Program-made: the position numbers and the translations under genes | Notes under the pieces: generated by a model | What the model saw: the letters and a program-made list of their open reading frames with translations, nothing else | Databases searched by the model: none | What the model was told of the DNA's origin: nothing | Origin: Euzebyella marina | GTDB lineage: Bacteria > Bacteroidota > Bacteroidia > Flavobacteriales > Flavobacteriaceae | NCBI RefSeq assembly: GCF_014855515.1 | Contig: NZ_JACYFK010000001.1 | Coordinates: forward strand, 1,054,001 to 1,118,000 | Length of the DNA stretch: 64,000 nt | Direction: 5' to 3' | In this document: in pieces, positions 46,167 through 55,498 of the stretch | Position numbering within the stretch: the stretch's first letter is position 1 | Layout of the letters: each line of letters begins with the position of its first letter

Positions 46167-47360
46167 ATGTACGGAAAGATAAAAGAGCATTTAGAAAATG
46201 AAATAAGCCAGATCAAAGATGATGGTCTATTCAAAACAGAAAGAATTATTACCTCTCCGCAAGGCGCCGTTATAAAAATCTCAGATGGTTCTGAAGTAAT
46301 CAACTTCTGTGCGAACAATTACTTGGGGTTATCATCACACCCCAAAGTAATACAGGCCGCCAAAGATACGCTAGATACACACGGCTTCGGAATGTCTTCC
46401 GTGAGGTTCATTTGCGGTACCCAAGACATACATAAAGAACTTGAAAGCAAGATTGCCGAGTTTTATGGTACCGAGGATACTATTTTATATGCTGCTGCAT
46501 TCGATGCCAATGGGGGAGTTTTTGAACCGCTTTTGACAGCTGAAGATGCTATTATTTCCGATTCGTTGAACCATGCCTCTATTATAGATGGTGTTCGTCT
46601 GTGTAAGGCCAAACGATACCGCTATGCAAATAGCGATATGTCAGACTTAGAAAAACAGCTTCAACAATCGGTAGAAGATGGTGCTCGATTTAAAATTATC
46701 GTAACCGATGGGGTTTTCTCAATGGATGGTCTAGTGGCACCATTGGATAAGATTTGTGACTTGGCCGATAAATATGATGCCTTAGTCATGATCGATGAAT
46801 GTCATGCTACTGGTTTTATAGGTGAAACTGGTCGAGGTACTCTTGAAGAGAAAGGAGTAATGGGCAGGATCGATATTATTACCGGTACTTTGGGCAAAGC
46901 TTTAGGAGGTGCCATGGGAGGTTATACCACGGGTAAAAAGGAAATTATTGAAATTTTGAGGCAACGCTCGAGACCTTACCTCTTCTCGAATTCATTGGCA
47001 CCGGCAATTGTTGGGGCTTCCATAAAGGTATTTGAGCTATTACAAAATGATACCTCCCTTAGAGATAAGCTTCAACGAAATACATCTTATTTTAAAGAAG
47101 GTATCAAAAAAGCCGGCTTTGATATTATAGATGGTGAATCTGCCATTGTACCTATAATGCTATATGATGCGAAACTGGCGCAAGAGATGTCGAAGCTCTT
47201 ATTGGAGAAAGGTATTTATGTTATTGGGTTCTTTTATCCGGTAGTTCCTAAAGGCAAAGCGAGAATACGCGTACAATTATCGGCAGCTCATGAAACTGAG
47301 CATCTTGACCGCGCAATCTCCGCATTTATTGACGTCGGACACGATCTAGACATCGTTTAA
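46167..47360 (+). CDS. kbl: Glycine C-acetyltransferase (2-amino-3-ketobutyrate CoA ligase)
   Basis: A 397-residue alpha-oxoamine-synthase-family PLP enzyme. [28 protein letters not shown], the ligand Asp/His in [11 protein letters not shown] and the PLP lysine in [13 protein letters not shown] are the family marks. It cleaves 2-amino-3-ketobutyrate with CoA to glycine and acetyl-CoA in threonine breakdown. No threonine dehydrogenase is adjacent. It has a sibling (AONS/ALAS) ambiguity, but the length and [15 protein letters not shown] segment fit Kbl. Confidence 0.93.
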   Translation: MYGKIKEHLENEISQIKDDGLFKTERIITSPQGAVIKISDGSEVINFCANNYLGLSSHPKVIQAAKDTLDTHGFGMSSVRFICGTQDIHKELESKIAEFYGTEDTILYAAAFDANGGVFEPLLTAEDAIISDSLNHASIIDGVRLCKAKRYRYANSDMSDLEKQLQQSVEDGARFKIIVTDGVFSMDGLVAPLDKICDLADKYDALVMIDECHATGFIGETGRGTLEEKGVMGRIDIITGTLGKALGGAMGGYTTGKKEIIEILRQRSRPYLFSNSLAPAIVGASIKVFELLQNDTSLRDKLQRNTSYFKEGIKKAGFDIIDGESAIVPIMLYDAKLAQEMSKLLLEKGIYVIGFFYPVVPKGKARIRVQLSAAHETEHLDRAISAFIDVGHDLDIV

Positions 47361-47409
47361 ATGCATTATTTAATCCACGAAACGCGTTAAAAAAAATAGA
47401 TAATTGATT

Positions 47410-47439
47410 TTGTTAATAATATTTAACAACTTACATTTG
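47410..47439 (+). promoter_or_regulatory. Promoter of the OmpA-family gene
   Basis: TTG (47410-47412), exactly 19 nt, then TACATTTG (47432-47439): a full Bacteroidota consensus, 35 bp before the start. Fits a strongly expressed gene. Confidence 0.8.
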
Positions 47440-47473
47440 CAGCTAATAAACACTTAAACTTAAAAATTTGAAC

Positions 47474-48814
47474 ATGAAACATCTTAGCAAATTTTTGGTT
47501 GTTATCCTACTGGTTGTTGGGGTTAACAACATACAAGCGCAAGACGAGAATAACCCTTGGCAGGTTAGCTTTGGGGTGAATGCCATAGACACTTATCCAA
47601 CTGGTGACGACGGCGGTTTCGGTAGTCAGCTTTTCAATGCAACCGACCATTGGAATATTCTTCCTTCCATCTCTTACGTTGGTGTATCAAAGTACGTTGG
47701 TAGCGGTTTCTCCGTAGGTGCTAGAGGTTCTTTGAACAAAATTGGAAAATTGGGAGATATGAGTGTCGATGACCTTTCTCACTACGCTATAGATGGTACA
47801 ATTAAATACAACTTTATCGAAGGAACTGTAATCGATCCTTTTATTGAAATCGGTGGTGGTTACACTTGGATTGATGAAATCGGGGCTGGTACTGCCAATG
47901 GTGGTGTAGGTATCAACTTCTGGTTTACTGATAACATCGGTCTTACAGTTCAAACTACTTATAAGCATGCTTTCGAAGATTACTTGGCTAAGCATTGGCA
48001 ACACCTAGCAGGTATTGCTGTTAAATTCGGCGGTACCGATACTGATGGTGATGGTATCTATGATAAAGATGATGCTTGTCCTGAAGTTGCTGGTCTTGAG
48101 GCTTTCAACGGTTGTCCTGATGCTGATGGTGATGGTATCGAAGACAGCAAAGATGCTTGTCCTAACGAAGCTGGTTCTGCTGAAATGAACGGTTGCCCTG
48201 ATTCTGACGGTGACGGTGTTGCCGATAAAGATGACAAATGTCCAGATGTTGCAGGTTTAGCTAACTTGGCTGGTTGTCCTGATGCTGATGGTGACGGTGT
48301 TGCTGACGGTGATGATGAGTGTCCAAACGAAGCTGGTCCTGCTGAGAACAAAGGTTGCCCATGGCCAGATAGCGATGGTGACGGTGTATTGGATAAAGAT
48401 GATAAATGTCCAGATGTTGCCGGTACTGTAGCTAACCAAGGTTGCCCAGAAGTAACTGAAGAAGTTCAGAAGCAATTGAACGAATACGCTAGAACAATCT
48501 TGTTCGATACTGGTAAGTCTACTATCAAAGCTGAGTCTACATCAGTAATGGTTGACATCATCACTATCTTGAAAGAGTACCCAACTGCTAAGTTTACTGT
48601 AGAGGGTCACACTGACAGCGTTGGTAGCCAGAAATTGAACCAGAGCCTTTCTGAGTCAAGAGCACTTTCTGTAAAAGAGTTCTTGGTAGATAAAGGTATC
48701 GAAGAATTCAGATTGTCAGCTGTAGGTTACGGTGAAGACAAGCCAATCGCTTCTAACAACACAAGAAGTGGTAGAAAAGAAAACAGAAGGGTTGAAATTA
48801 ACTTGGTAAAGTAA
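47474..48814 (+). CDS. OmpA-family outer membrane protein with thrombospondin type 3 repeats
   Basis: A 446-residue protein starting at 47474 ([10 protein letters not shown]; an earlier TTG at 47468 adds two codons). It has a signal peptide ending at AQDENN, an N-terminal eight-stranded-barrel-like domain, five to six Ca2+-binding TSP3 repeats ([15 protein letters not shown] and relatives, about 190-330), and an OmpA peptidoglycan-binding domain ([36 protein letters not shown]). It anchors the outer membrane to the wall. The coding region is rich in preferred codons, as in major porins. Confidence 0.93.
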   Translation: MKHLSKFLVVILLVVGVNNIQAQDENNPWQVSFGVNAIDTYPTGDDGGFGSQLFNATDHWNILPSISYVGVSKYVGSGFSVGARGSLNKIGKLGDMSVDDLSHYAIDGTIKYNFIEGTVIDPFIEIGGGYTWIDEIGAGTANGGVGINFWFTDNIGLTVQTTYKHAFEDYLAKHWQHLAGIAVKFGGTDTDGDGIYDKDDACPEVAGLEAFNGCPDADGDGIEDSKDACPNEAGSAEMNGCPDSDGDGVADKDDKCPDVAGLANLAGCPDADGDGVADGDDECPNEAGPAENKGCPWPDSDGDGVLDKDDKCPDVAGTVANQGCPEVTEEVQKQLNEYARTILFDTGKSTIKAESTSVMVDIITILKEYPTAKFTVEGHTDSVGSQKLNQSLSESRALSVKEFLVDKGIEEFRLSAVGYGEDKPIASNNTRSGRKENRRVEINLVK

Positions 48815-48840
48815 TTTCTTAGACCTTACTAAATAATTGG

Positions 48841-48870
48841 AAAAGCCTCGACTATTGTCGGGGCTTTTTT
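48841..48870 (+). terminator. Intrinsic terminator after ompA
   Basis: AAAAGCCTCGAC (48841-48852) pairs with GTCGGGGCTTTT (48857-48868) with one wobble and a TATT loop, ending in six T. It separates the strong ompA transcript from the AddB-like gene 11 bp on. Confidence 0.88.
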
Positions 48871-48880
48871 ATTTTTGGGT

Positions 48881-51628
48881 ATGCGTAGCTTTATAGACGA
48901 GGTAGTTCATGACATAGCCCAGAAGCACTATGGGTTTGAGAGTTTAATAGTTGTTTTACCCAGTAAAAGGGCCGGTACTTTTCTTCGCACTGCTCTGGCG
49001 AAAAATACAGGAAAGACATTTTTTTCACCTGAGATTTTCAGTATTGAATCTTTTGTTGAGAAAATCTCTGGATTGCTATTCGCTAACAATACCCAACAAT
49101 TGTTTACCCTCTACGAATGTTATTTAGAGCAACCTTATGAGCGTAAGGATGATTTCTTTGCATTTAGTAAATGGGCACAGACCCTTTTGCAAGACTTTAA
49201 TGAGATTGATCGCTATTTGGTAGATGCCAATGAACTATTTTCAAATCTGGCGGCCATACAGGAAATTAACCACTGGTCTTTACAAGAAGAAAAGACCGAC
49301 TTAATGGTCGATTATCTGAAATTTTGGTATAGTTTGGATAATCTCTATTCTGATTTTTGCACAAAGCTTTTACATAAAGGCATGGGTCATCAAGGCCTTG
49401 TCTATAGAAAAGCTTGCGAGGCCATAGAAGGTTTTGTTAGCACACATGCGAACAAGCATTTCGTATTTGTTGGTTTCAACGCCCTGAACACTTCGGAAAG
49501 TCGCATAATTCAGTATATTCTCAATTCTACCAAAGCTGATATTTATTGGGATGTTGATGAGTATTTTCTGGACGATGATATTCATGACGCAGGTCTTTTC
49601 ATTCGTCAGCATTTTAATTCTTGGTCTTTTTTCGAGCAGAATTCCCCAAAAGGAATTAGTTCGAATTTCCTCTCTAAGAAGCATATTGAAGTTATCGGAA
49701 TACCGAAGAATATTTCACAAGCCAAATATTTGGGCCAACTTCTACGAGATTTGAGCAAATCTCAATTACAGAATCTACAAAACATGGCCGTAGTTTTAGG
49801 TGATGAAACCTTGATGAACCCCATTATCAACTCTATTCCTGATGAGGTTGAGGGAATAAACATTACCATGGGTTATCCATTATCAAAAACGCCCATGGCT
49901 TCTGTTTTTGATGATTTACTTGATTTATATATTACCCGAACTGAACAAGGTTGGTTTCATTTGGCCATAGAATCATTTCTAGCGCACCCGTACGTACGAA
50001 TTCTGTTTGATGATGAAGAATCCGATAAGGTAGCAACCGCTCTGGAATCCATCAAAAAGAACAATTGGGCTTATCTTAATTCTGAAAGACTTTTGGCCCT
50101 ACTTGAGTCTGAAATGGCTCCGTTGCTTTTTTCTCATAAGCTTTACGAACCAACCACATTCATAGAATTGTGCAAGAGGGTAGTTTTGGCCCTCAAAGAA
50201 GTTCTGATAAAACGACATGACCATCTCGGATTGGAGTATTTATACCGTTTTTTTACTCTTTTTAACCAACTTTCGGGCCTAGTCGAGGAAAATACTTTTG
50301 TAAAAGATTTAAGGTCATTGCAGGCCCTATATCGTGAATTGGTTAATACCGAGTCCTTAGATTTTCAAGGCGAACCCTTAGAAGGTCTTCAGATTATGGG
50401 TATGCTAGAGAGTAGAAATCTTGATTTTGAAACTGTTATCTTGACTTCTGTAAACGAAGGCATATTACCTTCTGGTAAGTCAAATAACTCTTTCATACCG
50501 TTCGATTTAAAAGTACGCTTAGGGCTTCCTACCTACAAAGAAAAAGATGCGGTTTATACCTATCACTTTTATAGGTTGCTACAAAGGGCTAAGAATATAT
50601 ACATTCTCTACAATACCGAGCCTGATGTTCTGGAAGGGGGTGAGCCAAGTCGTCTTATTCGTCAGCTTCTTGCAGATGACCATTTTAAAGGTTCAATAGT
50701 TGAAAAAATAGCGGCGCCCATTATCGTTCCTCAGATGAAAACACCTGAGATGATCGAAAAAGATTCGCATTTGATTTCCCTCATAAAAGAACACTCGAAT
50801 CGGGGCTTTTCACCAACCTCTTTGAGTAACTATGTGCGTAACCCAATAGATTTCTATAAGAGGAATTTGCTGGGCATAGACGATGTACTAGAGGTAGAAG
50901 AAAATATCGCCGCAAACACCTTTGGCACCATTGTGCACGATGTACTTGAAGAACTATATACCCCATTTATCGGGCATTTTTTAGAGAAAGATAAAATGCA
51001 TGAGGCCAAAAAGAAGGTTACAACATTGGTCAATAGAGAATTTTCAAAGACGTTCTTTGGCGGAGATATTTCAAGAGGGAAGAACTTTATTGCGTACAAT
51101 GTAATTGTAAGGTATATCGAGAATTTCATTGATATGGAAATCAAGGAAATAGAATCGCATAGAATCAAAATTTTAGCACTCGAAGAAAATCTCAAAGTCG
51201 ATTTACCCATTCCAGAACTGGATTTTCCGGTGAGGTTAAAGGGAAAACTGGACCGAATTGATGAACATGATGGGGTTTTGAGAATCATTGACTACAAAAC
51301 GGGCAAAGTCACGCAGCCTCAGGTTGAGATAGTCAATTGGGAAGAACTTATTACCGACTATAAGTATAGCAAAGCTTTTCAATTACTATGTTACGCGATA
51401 ATGTATACTGGGTTACAACCTATCAACCAGTTACAGGCGGGTATTTTTTCCTTTAAAAATTTGAATTCAGGTATTCTATCTTTTGCTACTAAAGAAGCGA
51501 GTAGAAGCAGAACAAAAGATTATATAATCAATAACGAGGTTCTTGACACATTTACTTTTTACTTAAGAAAGCTAATTATTGAGATTTGTAGTCCGCAACA
51601 ACCCTTTGTTGAAAAAGAAATTGAATAA
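48881..51628 (+). CDS. AddB-like PD-(D/E)XK nuclease family protein
   Basis: A 915-residue protein, start at 48881 (MRSFIDEVV). The N-terminal LIVVLPSKRAGTFLRTALAK and an iron-staple-free helicase-like core resemble inactive helicase AddB subunits. The C-terminal nuclease has LRIIDYKTGKVTQPQ (about 805), the PD-(D/E)XK signature. In Bacteroidota this family is annotated as PD-(D/E)XK nuclease. It likely partners the AddA-like protein 3 kb upstream, the two being separated by kbl and ompA. Confidence 0.85.
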   Translation: MRSFIDEVVHDIAQKHYGFESLIVVLPSKRAGTFLRTALAKNTGKTFFSPEIFSIESFVEKISGLLFANNTQQLFTLYECYLEQPYERKDDFFAFSKWAQTLLQDFNEIDRYLVDANELFSNLAAIQEINHWSLQEEKTDLMVDYLKFWYSLDNLYSDFCTKLLHKGMGHQGLVYRKACEAIEGFVSTHANKHFVFVGFNALNTSESRIIQYILNSTKADIYWDVDEYFLDDDIHDAGLFIRQHFNSWSFFEQNSPKGISSNFLSKKHIEVIGIPKNISQAKYLGQLLRDLSKSQLQNLQNMAVVLGDETLMNPIINSIPDEVEGINITMGYPLSKTPMASVFDDLLDLYITRTEQGWFHLAIESFLAHPYVRILFDDEESDKVATALESIKKNNWAYLNSERLLALLESEMAPLLFSHKLYEPTTFIELCKRVVLALKEVLIKRHDHLGLEYLYRFFTLFNQLSGLVEENTFVKDLRSLQALYRELVNTESLDFQGEPLEGLQIMGMLESRNLDFETVILTSVNEGILPSGKSNNSFIPFDLKVRLGLPTYKEKDAVYTYHFYRLLQRAKNIYILYNTEPDVLEGGEPSRLIRQLLADDHFKGSIVEKIAAPIIVPQMKTPEMIEKDSHLISLIKEHSNRGFSPTSLSNYVRNPIDFYKRNLLGIDDVLEVEENIAANTFGTIVHDVLEELYTPFIGHFLEKDKMHEAKKKVTTLVNREFSKTFFGGDISRGKNFIAYNVIVRYIENFIDMEIKEIESHRIKILALEENLKVDLPIPELDFPVRLKGKLDRIDEHDGVLRIIDYKTGKVTQPQVEIVNWEELITDYKYSKAFQLLCYAIMYTGLQPINQLQAGIFSFKNLNSGILSFATKEASRSRTKDYIINNEVLDTFTFYLRKLIIEICSPQQPFVEKEIE

Positions 51629-51662
51629 AAAATCCCATTGGTAAATACCAATGGGATTTTTT
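51627..51662. terminator. Bidirectional terminator between convergent genes
   Basis: A 17-bp perfect inverted repeat (51627-51643 with 51646-51662) with A- and T-runs at its ends, starting within the stop codon of the AddB-like gene and lying before the SDR gene end (51676). It can serve both strands. Confidence 0.9.
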
Positions 51663-51675
51663 AAAAGTAGAAAAC

Positions 51676-52389
51676 TTATTTTTTGTCCGGCCTACTTGGT
51701 CTCACCTCTACTTTGCTAGGCAGCGTTCTTGGGTGTATGTTCAATAAATCGACCACTAATTGGCCAATGTCTTCCGGTTGAATCTTCCAAGCATCTTTGT
51801 CGTCCGGTGTGTTTCCCGCAAAATGGGTAGCTACCGAACCAGGCATGATAGTGGTTACTTTTATATCATATTTTCTCAAGTCTAACATGGCCGCCTGCGT
51901 AAAGCCTACCACACCAAACTTAGTGGCATTGTATCCCGCTCCATTGGCAAAGAAATTAGTGCCGGCCAAACTGGCCAAGGTCATATAATACCCTTTTGAT
52001 TCTTTTAGGGCCGCCACTGACGCTTTTAACGTATGAAAAACACCGTTTAAGTTGATGTTGATCATTTGATGCCATTCTGTCTCTGACATTTCATCGATGG
52101 GTGCGAAGTTTCCAACTCCGGCATTGGCAAGAACCAAATCTATTTGGCCCCATTTATTGAGAATTTTTTTAACGGCCTCTTCTTCGTCACGTAATTTTGA
52201 TACATCAGTTGCAACACCGATTACTTGATTTTCATCTCCTAACTCGGCAGCGGCTTTTTGTACGGTTTGTAGCGTTCTTCCGCTGATAGCCACCTTCATA
52301 CCGGATTCCACCAGTTTTTTGGCCACTCCAAAGCCAATTCCCTTAGAGCCACCGGTTATATATGCAACTTTATTTTTCAGATCTTTCAT
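51676..52389 (-). CDS. Short-chain dehydrogenase/reductase (SDR)
   Basis: A 237-residue classical SDR. The cofactor loop is TGGSKGIGFG (about 12-21), NAGVGN follows, and the catalytic Ser-Tyr-Lys are in LASLAGTN and GAGYNATKFGV. No substrate-specific signature is seen. Its position divergent from the uxaC-TRAP genes makes a sugar-acid ketoreductase conceivable, but similar SDRs act on many substrates. Confidence 0.9.
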   Translation of the reverse strand: MKDLKNKVAYITGGSKGIGFGVAKKLVESGMKVAISGRTLQTVQKAAAELGDENQVIGVATDVSKLRDEEEAVKKILNKWGQIDLVLANAGVGNFAPIDEMSETEWHQMININLNGVFHTLKASVAALKESKGYYMTLASLAGTNFFANGAGYNATKFGVVGFTQAAMLDLRKYDIKVTTIMPGSVATHFAGNTPDDKDAWKIQPEDIGQLVVDLLNIHPRTLPSKVEVRPSRPDKK

Positions 52390-52634
52390 GTTTGAAATTT
52401 TTATGGAATGTAATCAGCACTTCACAAACAGAAAAAATGATGACGTTATAGTTTTCTTAAAACAAATGCGCATCAAATTTTAAACATTAAAACTATTTGA
52501 GGGCTCTTTGTATTCTTTATCTTTTTTCTTGTTTAAAAGGTAATAGAAGCCTATTTTTAAAACCTTGCAGATTTGAGAATAGAATCGAAAAAAAATAAAG
52601 TTATCCTAAATCAGAACACTAGATTAGTTCAAAT

Positions 52635-54041
52635 ATGGCAACAGGACATTCCCTTATAAATGATAATTTTTTATTGGAAAGCAAGTATGCTCAACAGCTC
52701 TATCATGATTTCGCTGTAGACATGCCTGTAATCGATTACCATAACCATTTATCGCCAAAAGCTTTGGCGGAAAACACCATTTTCGACTCCATAACTGCAG
52801 CTTGGATCGATGGTGATCATTACAAATGGCGAGCCATGAGAACATTGGGGATCGAAGAAAAATTTATAACGGGTGGTGCATCGGCCAAAGAAAAATTTGC
52901 CAAATGGGCCTACACGGTACCTTATACTATGAGGAATCCTCTTTATCACTGGACCCATATGGAGCTTTCCCGCTACTTTGGGATAAACGACTTGTTGAAC
53001 GAAAAGAATGCCGATACCATTTTCGATAACGCTTCTGAAAAGCTGAACGGTTCAAATTATAGTTGTAGAGAATTGATTTCAAAAATGAATGTCGAGGTAT
53101 TGTGTACGACGGAAGACCCTACGGACACCTTGGAATATCACCAGCAGTTGGCCAAAAGTTCTTTTGGCACTAAAGTGAGTACGGCGTTCAGGCCTGATAA
53201 GGCTATTTTGATAGACAGTGAAACCTATAACGATTACCTAGATAATCTTGAGAAGGCCACCAATCTTACGATTTCAACTTACGAAGACCTTTGTACAGCC
53301 CTAAAACAGAGAATAAGTTATTTTCACGATAACGGATGTCGCCTTTGCGACCATGGTTTGAACCATTTGTTTGCCGAAGAATTTACCGCTTCAGAAATTA
53401 ACGCCATATTCAAGAAAAGGCGTGAAGGTGCGACAGTAACCAAAGAAGAGAATGCCAAATTTCAAAGCGCCCTTCTGCTATTTCTATCGGAAAGTTACCA
53501 TGAATTTGGCTGGGTTCAGCAGTTTCATTTAGGGGCACTTCGTAATAACAACAAAAGAATGCTCAGTATTCTGGGCCCCGATACAGGTTGGGATTCCATG
53601 GGTGATTACCCTCAGGCGCAGGCCCTGTCTAAATTTTTGAACACGTTGGACAGTAAAGATAAACTGACCAAGACCATACTTTATAACTTAAACCCTAGCG
53701 ACAATGCGATGATGGCAACCATGATCGGCAATTTTAATGACGGTAGCGTAAAAGGAAAGGTTCAATGGGGCTCCGGCTGGTGGTTTCTGGATCAGAAAGA
53801 TGGTATGATCGAGCAGATGAATACGTTATCCAACATGGGCCTTATCAGTTGTTTTATTGGGATGTTGACCGACTCTAGAAGTTTTCTCTCTTTTCCACGA
53901 CACGAATATTTTAGAAGAATTTTATGTAATCTTTTTGGTGAGGATATTAAGCGTGGCGAGCTTCCTAATGATATGGATTGGATTGGAAAGATTGTTCAAG
54001 ATATCTGCTATAATAATGCCAAAGAATACTTTGACCTGTAA
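52635..54041 (+). CDS. uxaC: Glucuronate isomerase
   Basis: A 468-residue amidohydrolase-superfamily enzyme interconverting D-glucuronate with D-fructuronate and D-galacturonate with D-tagaturonate. IDYHNHLSPKALAEN (about 34) holds the metal His pair, WTHMELSRYFGI and the C-terminal FPRHEYFRRILCNLFGEDI are typical. It is 10 bp upstream of the TRAP genes, so uptake and first catabolic step are one transcript. Confidence 0.96.
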   Translation: MATGHSLINDNFLLESKYAQQLYHDFAVDMPVIDYHNHLSPKALAENTIFDSITAAWIDGDHYKWRAMRTLGIEEKFITGGASAKEKFAKWAYTVPYTMRNPLYHWTHMELSRYFGINDLLNEKNADTIFDNASEKLNGSNYSCRELISKMNVEVLCTTEDPTDTLEYHQQLAKSSFGTKVSTAFRPDKAILIDSETYNDYLDNLEKATNLTISTYEDLCTALKQRISYFHDNGCRLCDHGLNHLFAEEFTASEINAIFKKRREGATVTKEENAKFQSALLLFLSESYHEFGWVQQFHLGALRNNNKRMLSILGPDTGWDSMGDYPQAQALSKFLNTLDSKDKLTKTILYNLNPSDNAMMATMIGNFNDGSVKGKVQWGSGWWFLDQKDGMIEQMNTLSNMGLISCFIGMLTDSRSFLSFPRHEYFRRILCNLFGEDIKRGELPNDMDWIGKIVQDICYNNAKEYFDL

Positions 54042-54051
54042 ACCGACCCTT

Positions 54052-55032
54052 ATGAAATTATATATAAGATTTGCCATGTGCTTTTTGGTCTTGATGACCT
54101 TAAATTCCTGTGGTGAACTAAGCGAAACTAGAGTAGTGCGCCTGGGCCATGGCCTTGATGTAAGTCACTCGGTTCATAAGGCTATGGTTAAAATGGGAGA
54201 GGATCTCGAAAAGATCTCTGGCGGAAAGATGAAATTGGAAATTTACCCAAGTCAGCAACTTGGTACCGAGAGACAGTGTCTAGAGCTATTACAGATAGGA
54301 AGTCTTGACATGACCAAAGTATCCGTAGGAACTTTAGAGAATTTTGCTCCGAAAATGAAGGTTTTGGGTCTACCCTTTTTATTTCGTGATAGAGAGCACT
54401 CCTTTAATGTACTTGATGGCCCCATAGGCCAGAATCTATTGAACGAAGGTGAGAAATATTGGTTAAAGGGTCTTGGTTATTATGATGCCGGAAGCCGAAG
54501 CTTTTACACCAAAGATAGGCCGGTTCGTACACCTGAAGATTTGGTCGGACTAAAAATTAGGGTCATGGAAAGTGTAACAGCTATGGATATGGTCAAAGGC
54601 CTTGGTGGATCGCCAACTCCTATCTCCTGGGGCGAACTTTATACGGCTCTACAACAGGGTGTGGTTGATGGGGCAGAGAACAATCCGCCTAGTTTTTACT
54701 TATCACGTCACTATGAGGTTTGTAAATACTATAGTCTAGACGAGCACACGGTACTGCCCGATGTGGTTCTTGTGGGCACCAATCTTTGGGAGCGACTTTC
54801 AGAGGATGAAAAAAGTTGGTTGAAAAAAGCGGTTGACAATTCGGTAGTCTACCAAAGAAAGTTATGGGCCGAATCGGAAGCAGAGGCACTTGCAGAAGTA
54901 CAGAAAGCAGGTGTAGAGGTTATTCGACCCAATAAAGAACTTTTTGCTGAAGAAATTAAAGACTCTTTTGATAAGTATAAAGACGATAAAGAGCTTTATC
55001 AACTAATTCAAGATATTCAAGCCACCAAATAA
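54052..55032 (+). CDS. TRAP transporter solute-binding subunit (DctP)
   Basis: A 326-residue substrate-binding lipoprotein. The start is 54052 (MKLYIRF), not the upstream in-frame codon within uxaC, because it gives a signal peptide with lipobox LNSC (about 17-20). LGTERQCLELLQIGSLDMTKV and LVGLKIRVMESVTAMDM carry the conserved ligand-binding Arg. With uxaC in front, a hexuronate is the likely ligand. Confidence 0.92.
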   Translation: MKLYIRFAMCFLVLMTLNSCGELSETRVVRLGHGLDVSHSVHKAMVKMGEDLEKISGGKMKLEIYPSQQLGTERQCLELLQIGSLDMTKVSVGTLENFAPKMKVLGLPFLFRDREHSFNVLDGPIGQNLLNEGEKYWLKGLGYYDAGSRSFYTKDRPVRTPEDLVGLKIRVMESVTAMDMVKGLGGSPTPISWGELYTALQQGVVDGAENNPPSFYLSRHYEVCKYYSLDEHTVLPDVVLVGTNLWERLSEDEKSWLKKAVDNSVVYQRKLWAESEAEALAEVQKAGVEVIRPNKELFAEEIKDSFDKYKDDKELYQLIQDIQATK

Positions 55033-55041
55033 TAGATTAGA

Positions 55042-55494
55042 ATGCGTAAAAAAATAGACCAAGTTTTATCATACGTGCTCATCGTTCTCATGGCCGTTAT
55101 GGTATTGAATGTATTATGGCAAGTATTTAGTAGGTTTCTTTTGGGATCCCCCAGTTCTTTTACCGATGAATTGGCACGTTATCTCATGATTTGGATCGGT
55201 ATTTTGGGTGCGGCCTATGTGGCAGGTCAAAATTTACATGTTGCAATTGATGTTTTGCCTCGAAAGTTTAGTCAAGAGACCCAAAAAAAGCTGCACCTCT
55301 TAGTTAAGGTTTTAATTATACTGTTTGCTTTAGGGGGCTTGGTGATAGGAGGTTCCCGTTTGGTTTACATCGTGCATGTTCTTGACCAGAACTCACCGGC
55401 ATTGCAAGTTCCACTTTCCGTGGTTTATCTCGTTCTCCCTCTGAGCGGTATTTTGATCGTCTATTATAAAATTTCCGATATCCTGAAAAGCTAG
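55042..55494 (+). CDS. TRAP transporter small membrane subunit (DctQ)
   Basis: A 150-residue membrane protein with four predicted helices. SSFTDELARYLMIWIGILGAAY (about 34-55) is the DctQ signature, and HVAIDVLPRKF follows. It couples the binding protein to DctM. It lies 9 bp after dctP and 4 bp before dctM. Confidence 0.93.
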   Translation: MRKKIDQVLSYVLIVLMAVMVLNVLWQVFSRFLLGSPSSFTDELARYLMIWIGILGAAYVAGQNLHVAIDVLPRKFSQETQKKLHLLVKVLIILFALGGLVIGGSRLVYIVHVLDQNSPALQVPLSVVYLVLPLSGILIVYYKISDILKS

Positions 55495-55498
55495 TACT

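Noticed and set aside
48058-48351. Leftward Ser/Pro-rich frame opposite the OmpA gene
   Set aside because: It arises from the antisense of the Asp/Gly-rich TSP3 repeats and has no other support.
51627-51662. Insertion-sequence inverted repeat
   Set aside because: The perfect dyad has a 2-nt loop and A/T runs between convergent genes; there is no transposase or target duplication.
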